NCBI RefSeq assembly: GCF_019966545.1
Contig: NZ_JAIMIC010000004.1
Coordinates: 1 to 64,000, forward strand
From: Heliomarina baculiformis
GTDB lineage: Bacteria > Pseudomonadota > Alphaproteobacteria > Rhodobacterales > Rhodobacteraceae
DNA: 64,000 nt
Direction of reading: 5' to 3'
Below are positions 44,881-53,682 of this stretch, in pieces (position 1 is the stretch's first letter; the number at the start of each line of letters is the position of its first letter). Under the pieces are notes generated by a model. That model was not told the DNA's origin and ran no database searches. It saw nothing but the letters and a program-made list of their open reading frames with translations. The translations under genes and the position numbers were made by a program.

Positions 44881-46149
44881 ATGACCGCTCCCGCCACCCT
44901 CACCGAAAAGATCATGGCCCGCGCCGCCGGCAAGGATCGCGTCAGCGCCGGAGAGATCGTCACGGTGGACGTCGATCTTGCGATGATCCACGATTCCGGT
45001 GGACCGCGCCGGGTGAAACCGATGCTCGAACAGCTCGGGGCAACGGTCTGGGACCCGGAAAAGGTCGTGGTCGTTTCCGATCACTTCGTGCCAGCCGTCG
45101 ATGTGGAAAGCGCGCAAATCCTTGATCTGACGCGCAAATGGGCGCGCGAAACCCAAGTGCGCCGGTTCTTTGACATGAAGGGCATCTGCCATGTCGTCCT
45201 GCCGGAAAACGGGCTGATCCAGCCCGGTATGATGGCGGTCGGCGGCGACAGCCATTCCTGCACCGGCGGCGCATGGGGCGCGGTCATGGTCGGCATCGGC
45301 GCGACCGACATGCTCGGCGTCCTCGTCACGGGCGAAATCTGGCTGCGTGTGCCTTCGACCGTGCGCTATTCCTGCACCGGGAGCCTGCCGCCCGGCGTCA
45401 GCGCAAAGGACATCATGCTGCACCTCTGCGCCACAGTTGATCCGGTTTCGATGAACTACCGGGTTGCGGAATATGCCGGCCCGGCGGTCGAGGCGATGGA
45501 AATGTCCGAACGCATGACGCTCTGCAACATGTCCGCCGAACTCGGGGCCAAGACCGGGATCATTGCCCCCGATTCCACCACCCATGAATGGCTGGAACGG
45601 GTCGGCGCTGGTGTCGGAGAGCGCGAGCTGCAAGGCGACCCTGACGCCGAGATCGAAAGCGAAGTGGTGATCGATACGCCCAACCTCGCCCCGCAGGTGG
45701 CCGCGCCGCATTCCCCTGCGAACACCCATGATGTCACCGACAGTATCGGCACGCGGGTATCGCAGGCCTATATCGGAGCCTGCACCGGGGCCAAGTTGAA
45801 CGACCTTCACATGGCCGCGCGCGTGCTCAAGGGTCGCAAGGTCGCCGACGACGTGCGCTTGCTGCTCGCCCCAGCCTCCACCAAGATCACCGCCGAGGCA
45901 ACCCGCGACGGCACTCTCGAAATCCTGACCGAGGCGGGGGCGATCCTTTTGCCTTCGGGCTGCGGCGCCTGCGCCGGTATGGGTGCGGGCATCCTTGCCG
46001 ATGGCGAGGTTTGCATCGCCTCGACCTCGCGCAACTTTCAGGGCCGCATGGGCTCGGCCAATGCCGAAGTCTGGCTCGCCTCGCCCTATACGGTGGCCGC
46101 TGCCGCCGTCGCCGGAGAAATCGCAGACCCACGGGACATGCTGACATGA
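44881..46149 (+). CDS. Aconitase-superfamily hydratase large subunit (LeuC/DmdA-like)
   Basis: Protein of 422 residues with the three cysteines of a 4Fe-4S cluster in IGACTGAKLNDLHMAA and GCGACAGMG, the GGDSHSCTGGAWG block and the substrate loop STSRNFQGRMGS. It is the shorter isopropylmalate-dehydratase type. In leucine synthesis LeuC usually sits with leuD/leuB; here the partners are an ICL/PEPM lyase and Hyu proteins, so a catabolic role such as maleate, citraconate or 2,3-dimethylmalate hydration is more likely. It overlaps the small subunit by four bases. Confidence 0.87.
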   Translation: MTAPATLTEKIMARAAGKDRVSAGEIVTVDVDLAMIHDSGGPRRVKPMLEQLGATVWDPEKVVVVSDHFVPAVDVESAQILDLTRKWARETQVRRFFDMKGICHVVLPENGLIQPGMMAVGGDSHSCTGGAWGAVMVGIGATDMLGVLVTGEIWLRVPSTVRYSCTGSLPPGVSAKDIMLHLCATVDPVSMNYRVAEYAGPAVEAMEMSERMTLCNMSAELGAKTGIIAPDSTTHEWLERVGAGVGERELQGDPDAEIESEVVIDTPNLAPQVAAPHSPANTHDVTDSIGTRVSQAYIGACTGAKLNDLHMAARVLKGRKVADDVRLLLAPASTKITAEATRDGTLEILTEAGAILLPSGCGACAGMGAGILADGEVCIASTSRNFQGRMGSANAEVWLASPYTVAAAAVAGEIADPRDMLT

Positions 46150-46631
46150 AGATCGACGGCAAAACCCACGCCTTCGGCGACAAGATCGACACCGACCTGC
46201 TGTCGCCCGGCGCCTATATGAAGGGCCCGATCAACGAGATGGCGAAACACTGTCTCGAAGCGGTCGACCCCGATTTCACCAACCGCGCCGAACCGGGCGA
46301 CATCGTGACCGCCGGTTTCGAATTCGGCACCGGATCGTCGCGCGAACAGGCCGCAAGCTGCCTGATCCTGAACGGCATCGGCTGCGTTCTGGCCCGGTCC
46401 TTCGCGCGGATCTTCTATCGCAATGCGCTGAACCTTGGCCTGCCGGTCATGGTCTGCCCCACTGCCCATGAAATCGCCCCCGGCACCCGGCTGACTGTCG
46501 ATCCGCTGGCCGGCACAGCCACCGAAGAAGGCGGCCGCGTCCACTACTGCGAACCGATCCCGGAACGGCTGATGGACATGGTCGCCGCCGGTGGCCTTAT
46601 CCCCTATCTAGAAAAGACGAGGATTACATGA
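46146..46631 (+). CDS. Aconitase-superfamily hydratase small subunit (LeuD/DmdB-like)
   Basis: Protein of 161 residues, the swivelling domain partner of the preceding gene. Motifs are DKIDTDLLSPGAYM, the substrate loop FEFGTGSSREQAA and ARSFARIFYRNALNLGLPV. The short length fits a separate LeuD/DmdB-type small subunit. The ATG at 46146 overlaps the large-subunit stop, and its own stop overlaps the lyase start, indicating a tightly coupled three-gene unit. Confidence 0.88.
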   Translation: MKIDGKTHAFGDKIDTDLLSPGAYMKGPINEMAKHCLEAVDPDFTNRAEPGDIVTAGFEFGTGSSREQAASCLILNGIGCVLARSFARIFYRNALNLGLPVMVCPTAHEIAPGTRLTVDPLAGTATEEGGRVHYCEPIPERLMDMVAAGGLIPYLEKTRIT

Positions 46632-47485
46632 ACCTGCGCGAACGGCTGCAACAGCCGGAAATCCTCGTGGCTCCGGGGTGTTATGACGGGCTGTCGGCCA
46701 TGCTGATCGAGCAGGCCGGGTTCGAGGCGGCCTATGTCTCGGGCGCTTCGGTCTCCTACACCCGCTTTGGCCTCCCCGATATCGGCCTCGTCGGCATGTC
46801 GGAAATGGCCGATACGGTGCGCGCGCTGTCGCAACGTATCACCCTGCCGCTGATCGTCGACGGTGACACCGGTTTCGGGAACGCGCTCAACGTCCAGCGC
46901 ACCGTGCATGCCTATGGCGATGCCGGGGCCTCGGCGATCCAGCTCGAAGACCAGACATTCCCGAAACGCTGCGGGCATCTTGATAGCAAGACGCTGATCT
47001 CGACCGATGCGATGGCAGGCAAGATACGCGCCGCCGTCGATGCGCGCCGGGACGAAAACATGCTGGTGATCGCCCGCACCGACGCGGTCGCGGTCGAAGG
47101 TCTCTCTGCCGCGCTCGACCGGGCCGAGGCCTATGTCGAAGCCGGGGCAGACATGCTCTTTGTCGAAGCCCCGCCAACAACCGACGCCCTGCGCGAAGTG
47201 GGCGAGAAACTGGGGAGCCGCATCCCGCTCATGGCCAATATGGTCGAAGGCGGCAAGACACCGCTCTCCTCGGCCGCCGATCTTCAGGCCCTGGGCTATT
47301 CGATGGTGATCTTCCCCGGCGCCTTCGTGCGCGCGCTGGCGTGGATGGGGCAGGAATTCTTCAAATCCCTGCGCGACAACGGCACCACCCGGCCTTTCGC
47401 CGACCGGATGCACGATTTCAACTCGCTGAACGATGTGCTTGGCACGCCCGGTTTCATCGCGCGCGGCCACAGCTATGACGAATAG
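46628..47485 (+). CDS. Isocitrate lyase/PEP mutase superfamily lyase (2-methylisocitrate or dimethylmalate lyase-like)
   Basis: TIM-barrel protein of 285 residues with the ICL/PEPM signatures LIVDGDTGFGN (Mg-binding Asp), QLEDQTFPKRCGHLD (with the K-x-C-G-H catalytic loop) and LVIARTDA. The Cys argues for a C-C lyase such as methylisocitrate or 2,3-dimethylmalate lyase, rather than a phosphonate mutase, although oxaloacetate decarboxylase is possible. Coupling to the hydratase subunits supports a hydrate-then-cleave sequence, as known for the dimethylmaleate branch of nicotinate fermentation. Confidence 0.85.
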   Translation: MNLRERLQQPEILVAPGCYDGLSAMLIEQAGFEAAYVSGASVSYTRFGLPDIGLVGMSEMADTVRALSQRITLPLIVDGDTGFGNALNVQRTVHAYGDAGASAIQLEDQTFPKRCGHLDSKTLISTDAMAGKIRAAVDARRDENMLVIARTDAVAVEGLSAALDRAEAYVEAGADMLFVEAPPTTDALREVGEKLGSRIPLMANMVEGGKTPLSSAADLQALGYSMVIFPGAFVRALAWMGQEFFKSLRDNGTTRPFADRMHDFNSLNDVLGTPGFIARGHSYDE

Positions 47486-47494
47486 GATCTACGC

Positions 47495-49153
47495 ATGAGC
47501 GATATGGACCCGATCACGCTGGCGGTTCTCAAGGGCCGCCTCGAACAGATCGCCGACGAGATGGACGCCACCCTGTTCCGCTCGGCCTTCAACCCGATCA
47601 TCGCCGAGGCACATGACGCCAGCCACGGTCTCTACCATGCCGAAACCGGCGAGACCCTCATCCAGGGCAAATCCGGCCTGCCGATCTTTGTCGGCGCGAT
47701 GGCCTATGCCACCAAGGCCGTCATCGACAAGGCCCGCGAAGACGGCAACCTGTCGGACGGCGACGTATATATCTTCAACGATCCTTATGACGGCGGCACG
47801 CACTTGTCGGATTTCAAGCTGATCCGCCCCTATTTCCGCGACGGAGAGCTGTTCTGTTGGATCGCCTCGGTCGGTCACTGGCATGACGTGGGCGGTAACG
47901 TGCCCGGCAACTACAACCCCGTCGCCACCGAGAGCTTCCAGGAGGGGATGCTGATCCCGCCGGTCAAGCTCTACTCGGGCGGCAAGCTGAACCCCGATAT
48001 CGTGACCATCCTCAGCGCCAACAGCCGCCTGCCGCGCAGCGTCTATGGCGACATGAATGGGCAGGTGAACGCGCTGCAACTGGGCATCCGCCGCCTCGAC
48101 GCGCTGCTTGATGAATACTCAGGACCCACGGTGCAGCAGGCGCTCACCACCCTGCGCGACCGTGGCGCGGTGCTGATGCGCGCCCGGATCGCGGGCCTGC
48201 CAGATGGCACGTGGAGCGCGACCGATTACCTCGACAACGACGGCATAACCGACGAGCAGATGCAAATCACGCTCAAGGTCACGGTCAAGGACGAGGAACT
48301 GACCCTCGATTTCACCGGCACCTCCGCGCAATGCATGGGCCCGCTCAACATCTCGCGCTCGACGGCCGAGGCCGCCTGTTACGTGGCGCTGAAACATGTC
48401 TTCCCAGACGTTCCCGCCAATGGCGGCGTGCTCGAACCGGTGCAGATCGACCTGCCCGAGGAAAGCCTGCTCTGCGCCAAGGCCCCGCGCCCCGTCGGCG
48501 GCTATACGGAAACCATCCTGCGCCTGATCGACGTTGTGTTTCAGTGCTTTGCGCAGGCCACGCCGGAAATCGCACCGGCCCCCGCCTATGGTACGATCAA
48601 CGCGCTCTCGATCTCGGGGCATAACCCCGGCGGTCAGCGCTGGGTCATGTTCTCCTTCTTCGGCGGTGGTCACGGCGGCCATAGCGACGGCGACGGTCTG
48701 AACCACGGCAACGCGCCGATCTCCACCGCGACCATCCCGCCGCTGGAAATCCTCGAATCCGCCTACCCGGTGAAATTCACCCAATGGGCGCTGCGCCCCA
48801 ATTCCGGCGGCGAGGGAGAATATCGTGGCGGTCTCGGCGCGATCTATGAAATCGAGCTGCTGGCCGATGACGCGCAGGCGTTCCTGTTTGGCGAACGCGG
48901 CCGCACCCCGCCCCCGGGCGTCAACGGCGGCGGCGCAGCCCTGCGCAACCGCTTCACCTTCCCCGACGGGCAGGGCGGCTGGGCCGAACCGCCGATGACT
49001 TCCAAGATGACCGGGCTGAAACTCACCAAAGGCCAGCGGGTCCGCTTAGAGACGCCCGGCGGCGGCGGCTGGGGCGACCCAGGCAAACGCGCGCCCGCCC
49101 TGACCGAGCAGGATCAGCGGCTGGGCTATGTCGAGACGAAAGATAAGGCGTAA
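47495..49153 (+). CDS. hyuB: Hydantoinase B/oxoprolinase-family protein HyuB
   Basis: Protein of 552 residues with HyuB features: an early DPITLAVLKGRLEQIADEMD, a GDVYIFNDPYDGGTHLSDF block and a long Gly-rich C-terminal region (WALRPNSGGEGEYRGGLG, ETPGGGGWGDP). With HyuA it forms ATP-dependent ring-opening enzymes for hydantoins, 5-oxoproline or imides; also acetone/acetophenone carboxylases share the fold. It lies nine bases after the lyase gene. Confidence 0.9.
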   Translation: MSDMDPITLAVLKGRLEQIADEMDATLFRSAFNPIIAEAHDASHGLYHAETGETLIQGKSGLPIFVGAMAYATKAVIDKAREDGNLSDGDVYIFNDPYDGGTHLSDFKLIRPYFRDGELFCWIASVGHWHDVGGNVPGNYNPVATESFQEGMLIPPVKLYSGGKLNPDIVTILSANSRLPRSVYGDMNGQVNALQLGIRRLDALLDEYSGPTVQQALTTLRDRGAVLMRARIAGLPDGTWSATDYLDNDGITDEQMQITLKVTVKDEELTLDFTGTSAQCMGPLNISRSTAEAACYVALKHVFPDVPANGGVLEPVQIDLPEESLLCAKAPRPVGGYTETILRLIDVVFQCFAQATPEIAPAPAYGTINALSISGHNPGGQRWVMFSFFGGGHGGHSDGDGLNHGNAPISTATIPPLEILESAYPVKFTQWALRPNSGGEGEYRGGLGAIYEIELLADDAQAFLFGERGRTPPPGVNGGGAALRNRFTFPDGQGGWAEPPMTSKMTGLKLTKGQRVRLETPGGGGWGDPGKRAPALTEQDQRLGYVETKDKA

Positions 49154-49158
49154 CAATC

Positions 49159-51204
49159 ATGACGGATAAATCGACCGTAATCGGCGTCGATGTCGGCGGC
49201 ACGTTCACCGATCTCTTTTTCCTCGACGAATCCACCGGTGCCATCGACGTGGTCAAGGTGCCTTCGACCCGCGGCCGCGAGGCTGACGGTTTCCTCGACG
49301 GGCTGTCGCGCAACAACACAAAACTGGCCGAGGTCGGCACGATCGTGCACGGCACCACGGTCGGCACCAATGCGCTTCTTGAACGCAAGGGCGCGAAGTG
49401 CGGGCTCATCACCAGCGAAGGTTTCCGCGACGTGCTCGAAATGCGGCGCCGCGACCGCCCCGCCACATGGGGGCTGCGCGGCGAATATACGCCCGTGATC
49501 CCGCGCGACATGCGCATGGAGGTGCCCGAACGCATCCTCGCTGATGGCACCATCGACACCCCGCTCGATCACGACGCGCTCCGCGCCGCCGCGCAAACCC
49601 TGCTCGATCAGGGGGCCGAGGCGGTCGTCGTGGCCTTTGTGAACGCCTATGCGAATACCGCGCATGAGGAAGAGGCGTTGAAGGTATTAGCCGAAATCTG
49701 GCCGAACGAACACCTGACCGCCGCCACGCGCCTGCTTCCGGAAATCCGCGAGTTTGAACGGACCTCCACCGCCGCGCTGAACGGCTATCTGCAACCGGTC
49801 GTGGCCTCCTATCTCGACCGACTCAACACCCGCCTGGGCGAAGAGGGCTTTGGCGGCGATCTCCTGATCGTGCAGTCGAACGGCGGCGTGATGACCGTGG
49901 ACACGGCGCGTCAGCTGCCCGTGCGCACCGCGCTCTCCGGCCCTGCCGCCGGGGTGATTGCCTCGGCCGAAATCGCTGCTGCCGCTGGCTTTGAAAACGT
50001 GATTACCTGCGACATGGGCGGTACGTCCTTTGACGTCTCCCTGATCGCGGGCGGCGAAACCCACCTCGCCGCGCAGACCTCCATTGACTTTGGCATGGTG
50101 GTGCGCTCGCCGATGATCGAGATCTCGACCATCGGCGCGGGTGGCGGTTCCATCGCCTGGGTCGACGATGCGGGTATCCTTCAGATCGGTCCTGAAAGCG
50201 CGGGCTCGATCCCCGGCCCGGTTGCTTATGGGCAGGGTAATGACCGTCCCACCGTGACTGACGCCAACGTGGTACTGGGCCGGATCAACGCCGACCGCCC
50301 CATCGGCGGCAAGCTCGACCGGCTGGATGTCGAGGCCGCCAAGGCCGCAATCCTGAAACATGTCGGCGAACCGCTCGGCCTCGATGCAATCGAAGCTGCC
50401 GCCGCGATCCTCAAGGTCGCCAATGCGCGGCTTGCCGGTGCTCTGCGTCTCGTCTCCATCGAACGCGGCTATGACCCGCGCGATTTCTCGGCACTGCCCT
50501 TCGGCGGCGGCGGCGCGCTGCATGCGGGCGCTCTGATCGGCGAGGTTGGTCTGAAAAGCGCTCTTGTCCCGCGTTATCCCGGTGTCGCCTCGGCGCTGGG
50601 CTGTGTGATCGCCGACATGCGCCATGATCAGGTGCGCACGGTCAACGGTATCCTCGGCGCGCTCGATACAGACGCGCTCGCCGCACAGGCCCGCGCCATA
50701 GGCGACGAAGGTCTTGCCCTGCTCGGCGATGGCGGCATCAGCTTTACCGGGCGCGATCTGCTGGTCGAACTCGACATGTCCTATCTCGGCCAGACCCACA
50801 CGGTCGCCGTTCCCGTCGCGCTTGACGCGCTGTCGGACCGTGACCAGATCAAGGCCGCCTTCGAGGCGACCTATGACACCGCCTTTGGCAGCCACCTCGA
50901 AAACGTCGCGATCCGGGTGCTGAACCTGCGGGTCTCGGCCATCGGGCGGCGGCCGAAATTCGATCTCCGGGTGCTGGCCCCCACGACCGACACCAAACCC
51001 GAAGACGCCATCGCCTCGCGCCGCCAGATGTATGCCGACGGCGGCTGGCATGACACGCCGGTCTATGACCGGCTCGCGCTCGCCGTCGGCAGCGTTGTCG
51101 CCGGGCCCGCCATCCTCGAACAACTCGATACGACCATCATCGTCGAGTTGGGGCAGACCGCCCGCGTGGATGATTTCGGCAATATCGTTCTGGCCGCAGA
51201 CTAG
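49159..51204 (+). CDS. hyuA: Hydantoinase A/oxoprolinase-family protein HyuA
   Basis: ASKHA-type ATPase subunit of 681 residues. VIGVDVGGTFTDLFFLDE (phosphate 1), HGTTVGTNALLERKG and CDMGGTSFDVSLIAGGE (phosphate 2) are conserved, and DPRDFSALPFGGGGALHA is the HyuA C-terminal motif. It lies five bases after hyuB. Substrate is not fixed by sequence; hydantoin, N-methylhydantoin, oxoproline or another cyclic amide are options. It closes the island, before a strong hairpin. Confidence 0.9.
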   Translation: MTDKSTVIGVDVGGTFTDLFFLDESTGAIDVVKVPSTRGREADGFLDGLSRNNTKLAEVGTIVHGTTVGTNALLERKGAKCGLITSEGFRDVLEMRRRDRPATWGLRGEYTPVIPRDMRMEVPERILADGTIDTPLDHDALRAAAQTLLDQGAEAVVVAFVNAYANTAHEEEALKVLAEIWPNEHLTAATRLLPEIREFERTSTAALNGYLQPVVASYLDRLNTRLGEEGFGGDLLIVQSNGGVMTVDTARQLPVRTALSGPAAGVIASAEIAAAAGFENVITCDMGGTSFDVSLIAGGETHLAAQTSIDFGMVVRSPMIEISTIGAGGGSIAWVDDAGILQIGPESAGSIPGPVAYGQGNDRPTVTDANVVLGRINADRPIGGKLDRLDVEAAKAAILKHVGEPLGLDAIEAAAAILKVANARLAGALRLVSIERGYDPRDFSALPFGGGGALHAGALIGEVGLKSALVPRYPGVASALGCVIADMRHDQVRTVNGILGALDTDALAAQARAIGDEGLALLGDGGISFTGRDLLVELDMSYLGQTHTVAVPVALDALSDRDQIKAAFEATYDTAFGSHLENVAIRVLNLRVSAIGRRPKFDLRVLAPTTDTKPEDAIASRRQMYADGGWHDTPVYDRLALAVGSVVAGPAILEQLDTTIIVELGQTARVDDFGNIVLAAD

Positions 51205-51215
51205 GCCACGCAAAC

Positions 51216-51246
51216 GAAGGGCCGGAAAATATCCGGCCCTTCATAT
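51216..51246 (+). terminator. Terminator hairpin at the end of the catabolic island
   Basis: Perfect 11-bp stem GAAGGGCCGGA (51216-51226) and TCCGGCCCTTC (51232-51242) around AAATA, 12 bp after the hyuA stop. The tail ATATTAAT is T-poor but AT-rich. It may also stop transcripts from the - strand DUF1127 gene. Confidence 0.7.
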
Positions 51247-51494
51247 TAATCAAAAAGAATACTATGCGCCTCCGAGCGCCGCCGTCTCTTGTATTCAGAG
51301 CGGGCGGAGTCATGGCTAAGCCCCACATCCTGCCGAAGATGATCGGGCAGGATCTGGTAGTCCCTGTTGCGTCGGCGTCCAACCGGGCTAAAGCGGTTAC
51401 GCTCCTTGCGGACCTGATCAACACCGCGGCTGGCGGGAAGGCGAATGATGCTGGGCATTTCAATGATTGCCCGAAAGAAACTATCAGTAAACAT
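51246..51494 (-). CDS. Small DUF1127-like protein
   Basis: Frame of 82 residues with a basic middle and a C-terminal motif resembling DUF1127: RRRNRDYQILPDHLRQDVGL followed by SHDSARSE, against the usual L-x-x-L-x-D-x-x-L-x-D-I-G-L-x-R. AGGA lies nine bases before the ATG at 51494. DUF1127 proteins are tiny, Arg-rich and in some bacteria affect RNA or metabolism. The N-terminal half is not recognised, and a + strand frame overlaps, so this is tentative. The 340-bp stretch is otherwise empty. Confidence 0.5.
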   Translation of the reverse strand: MFTDSFFRAIIEMPSIIRLPASRGVDQVRKERNRFSPVGRRRNRDYQILPDHLRQDVGLSHDSARSEYKRRRRSEAHSILFD

Positions 51495-51587
51495 TTAATG
51501 AATTCCTCGAATAAAAGGGTACTGGTCAATTTGAATAGGTGGTCTGAATAAATATTCATGGCGCCGAACGGGTGTTGAAATTTCCGT

Positions 51588-52079
51588 TCATCCGGTCATG
51601 GCAAGGGCCATCACATGTTTGGCCTTGGGCTTCCCGCAGCGCCGCGACGCGGGTGCTACACCCTGTTTCCAGGCCGTCCTAGTCAGGAATTCCACCAGCG
51701 AAACAGCCATCGGATCGGACATGGCAACAAGCTGCTGCTCCACTACCGGACGTGTCTCTTCGACGGTCGTTCCCAACGGACGGATATGCAGCAGGTGGCG
51801 GTATCCAAGCGATTTGAGAAAGGTCTCGCAGGTGGCATTGGCCCCGACGACACACAACTCGCCGCCCGTCTGTTGCAGCAGCTTTCCGGCGACGATGATG
51901 CCTCGGCACCCGGCGCGGGTCAGTCCCTGCAGGCCGGTCAGATCCAGCGTGATATGTTGCCAGCCCGCCCGGACCTGCTCGACAAGCGTGTCGAACAAAA
52001 GGCCGGACGAACTGGAGTTTATCTTGCCCTCAATCGTAACAAACAACTGATCATCATGGGCGATACTTGTTACATGCAC
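51588..52079 (-). CDS. STAS-domain protein (anti-sigma-factor antagonist-like)
   Basis: Protein of 163 residues with a STAS-like core at about 5-110: LFVTIEGKINSSSSGLLFDTL, HITLDLTGLQGLTRAGCRGIIVAGKLLQ and GGELCVVGANATCETFLKSLG. The position equivalent to the phosphorylated Ser of SpoIIAA is within LTRAGCRG, so regulation by phosphorylation is uncertain. The GTG at 52079 has AAAGGA seven bases upstream; a TTG further upstream is less likely. It follows the P450 gene by 73 bp on the same strand, an unusual pair. No kinase or phosphatase partner is in the window. Confidence 0.7.
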   Translation of the reverse strand: MHVTSIAHDDQLFVTIEGKINSSSSGLLFDTLVEQVRAGWQHITLDLTGLQGLTRAGCRGIIVAGKLLQQTGGELCVVGANATCETFLKSLGYRHLLHIRPLGTTVEETRPVVEQQLVAMSDPMAVSLVEFLTRTAWKQGVAPASRRCGKPKAKHVMALAMTG

Positions 52080-52152
52080 AGCTAAAGTCCTTTCGATAAT
52101 GGATATGACTTGGTCGCCGGAATGGCGGTCTTGGTTCAAAAAAATGTTCAAA

Positions 52153-53367
52153 TTAAATTATTGTTGTGGGCATTGGTGTTACCCGTCGCAGTCCGCCATA
52201 GCCGACCAGCTCCGGCATCTTTTCCAACCGAAGGGTCGGCGCCGCGTCCAGAAGGGCGGCCAGCCCCTCTTCCATTTCGATCCGGGCCAGCATCTCGCCG
52301 ATGCAGCGATGCGGGCCGCGCCCGAACACCATGTGCAATTTCGGGTGGTCGTTCCGGCGGATATCGAACCGGGTCGGATCGCGATAGATTGCCGGGTCGC
52401 GCATCGCTGACATGGTCGACAGCCGCAGCATGGACCCGGTAGGCAGAACCGAGTCCCCGATGGTCACCGGGACCGAGGCGAAACGCGGAATCGACCCGAC
52501 CGCCGGTTCATACCGCAGCGACTCGTTGACCGCGCCGGGGATCAGTGCGGGATCGGCCCGCACCTCTGACCAGTCCCCGCTCTCAAGCAGCAGTGCCACC
52601 AGCATCGCGAACCCCGACCGTGTCGTATCGCTGGCCGCGACGATCATCCCGAGCACCTGAAAGATCAGGCTCTCAAAGTTCAGCTTCGGCTCTTCCTGCC
52701 AGTTCGATACAAGCATCGACAGCAGATCCTCGCGCGGACGGGTCAAACGCGCTTTCAACTGGTCATCGACATAGTCGAACAGTTCGCCCGTCGCATTCTC
52801 GATCCTGTCATGCAGATGATGCGGATAGACAGGATCGACCGCTTGCGAAATGTCATAGACGCAGCGCGTGAAATACCGGGTATCGACACGCGGCAGGCCA
52901 AGGATCGCCGCGATCATATGCGCCGGCACCAGCGAGGCCATGTGTTCGACAAAATCGAATGTCTCGCCCCGGGGGAGATCGGCCACGATCCTGTTCGCCA
53001 CGTCACGCACGATCGGCCGCGATTGCTGCATCAGCCGATGGCCAAAGCTGCGCGCGAACATGCCACGTTTCTGGCGATGCACCTCGCCGTTCGACAGCAG
53101 GAAGAAATCGCGCAGCAGCCGGGCGGTAAAACCCTCGGGCACCCTTTTCATCTCGACATAATCCGGACCCGGGCATTGCAGGATCGACGGATCGCCCAGC
53201 AGGGAAACAACATCCTCTCCGCGCAGCACAAGATACTGGCGCGGTGCCGTCTGAACCGCCGCATGGTCTTTCCGCAATCCAGCCAATACGCCATGCGGAT
53301 CACCGCCGAAGATGTCAGTGTCGATTTGCACGGGGGCACGGGGGCTCGGGGTAACTTGTTCGGTCAT
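52153..53367 (-). CDS. Cytochrome P450
   Basis: Soluble bacterial P450 of 404 residues. The heme-ligand motif VFGRGPHRCIGEMLAR has Cys355. The I-helix MIVAASDTTRSGF carries the Asp-Thr pair for oxygen activation, and the K-helix ExxR is NESLRYEP. It is Class I type, needing ferredoxin and reductase, none of which is adjacent. The 315-bp divergent region to the next gene holds an inverted repeat. It may act on the island's substrate or independently. Confidence 0.93.
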   Translation of the reverse strand: MTEQVTPSPRAPVQIDTDIFGGDPHGVLAGLRKDHAAVQTAPRQYLVLRGEDVVSLLGDPSILQCPGPDYVEMKRVPEGFTARLLRDFFLLSNGEVHRQKRGMFARSFGHRLMQQSRPIVRDVANRIVADLPRGETFDFVEHMASLVPAHMIAAILGLPRVDTRYFTRCVYDISQAVDPVYPHHLHDRIENATGELFDYVDDQLKARLTRPREDLLSMLVSNWQEEPKLNFESLIFQVLGMIVAASDTTRSGFAMLVALLLESGDWSEVRADPALIPGAVNESLRYEPAVGSIPRFASVPVTIGDSVLPTGSMLRLSTMSAMRDPAIYRDPTRFDIRRNDHPKLHMVFGRGPHRCIGEMLARIEMEEGLAALLDAAPTLRLEKMPELVGYGGLRRVTPMPTTII

Positions 53368-53682
53368 GGCGCGGGCTTTCGATCGACTGTCTTGTTCCCC
53401 GATGCTTCGGGATACCGCCCTTTTTCGCGCCTTCTCGTTGTGACAAGCGTGGTAACGAGTGTTGTATTCGTACTCTTTTGCCGTGGTTTCCGCATTCTTG
53501 CTCTCGCACAGGCAGCAGAATTGACCTAGGGGAAGGCGCGGAACGACTCACCTCAAGGCCGCATTCCCTGGCTCGGTTGGAGAGCACAGAATTTGTGCTG
53601 CCGGACCGCCTTGAAACCGAAAACGAACTCAAACGGCATGGCTTTCCTCCATGGCCGAGTGAAACTGTCAGGGGTAATCGAT
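53368..53682. other. 315-bp divergent region between P450 and regulator-hydrolase genes
   Basis: No gene is supported. CTCGTT (53434-53439) and AACGAG (53454-53459) form an inverted repeat spaced by 14 bases, roughly two helical turns centre to centre, a possible operator. CCCGA-TGCT-TCGGG near 53398-53411 is a small hairpin. Confidence 0.3.

Noticed and set aside
44881-46631. Leucine-biosynthesis leuC-leuD
   Set aside because: The subunits resemble LeuCD, but overlap with a lyase gene, the operator in front and the surrounding catabolic genes argue against the biosynthetic pair, so no leu symbol is given.
49687-51213. 508-residue antisense frame under hyuA
   Set aside because: A shadow of hyuA, whose ASKHA motifs are unmistakable.
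51264-51551. 95-residue + strand frame between hyuA and the STAS gene
   Set aside because: No recognisable motif or good start signal; the - strand frame with a DUF1127-like tail explains the stretch better.
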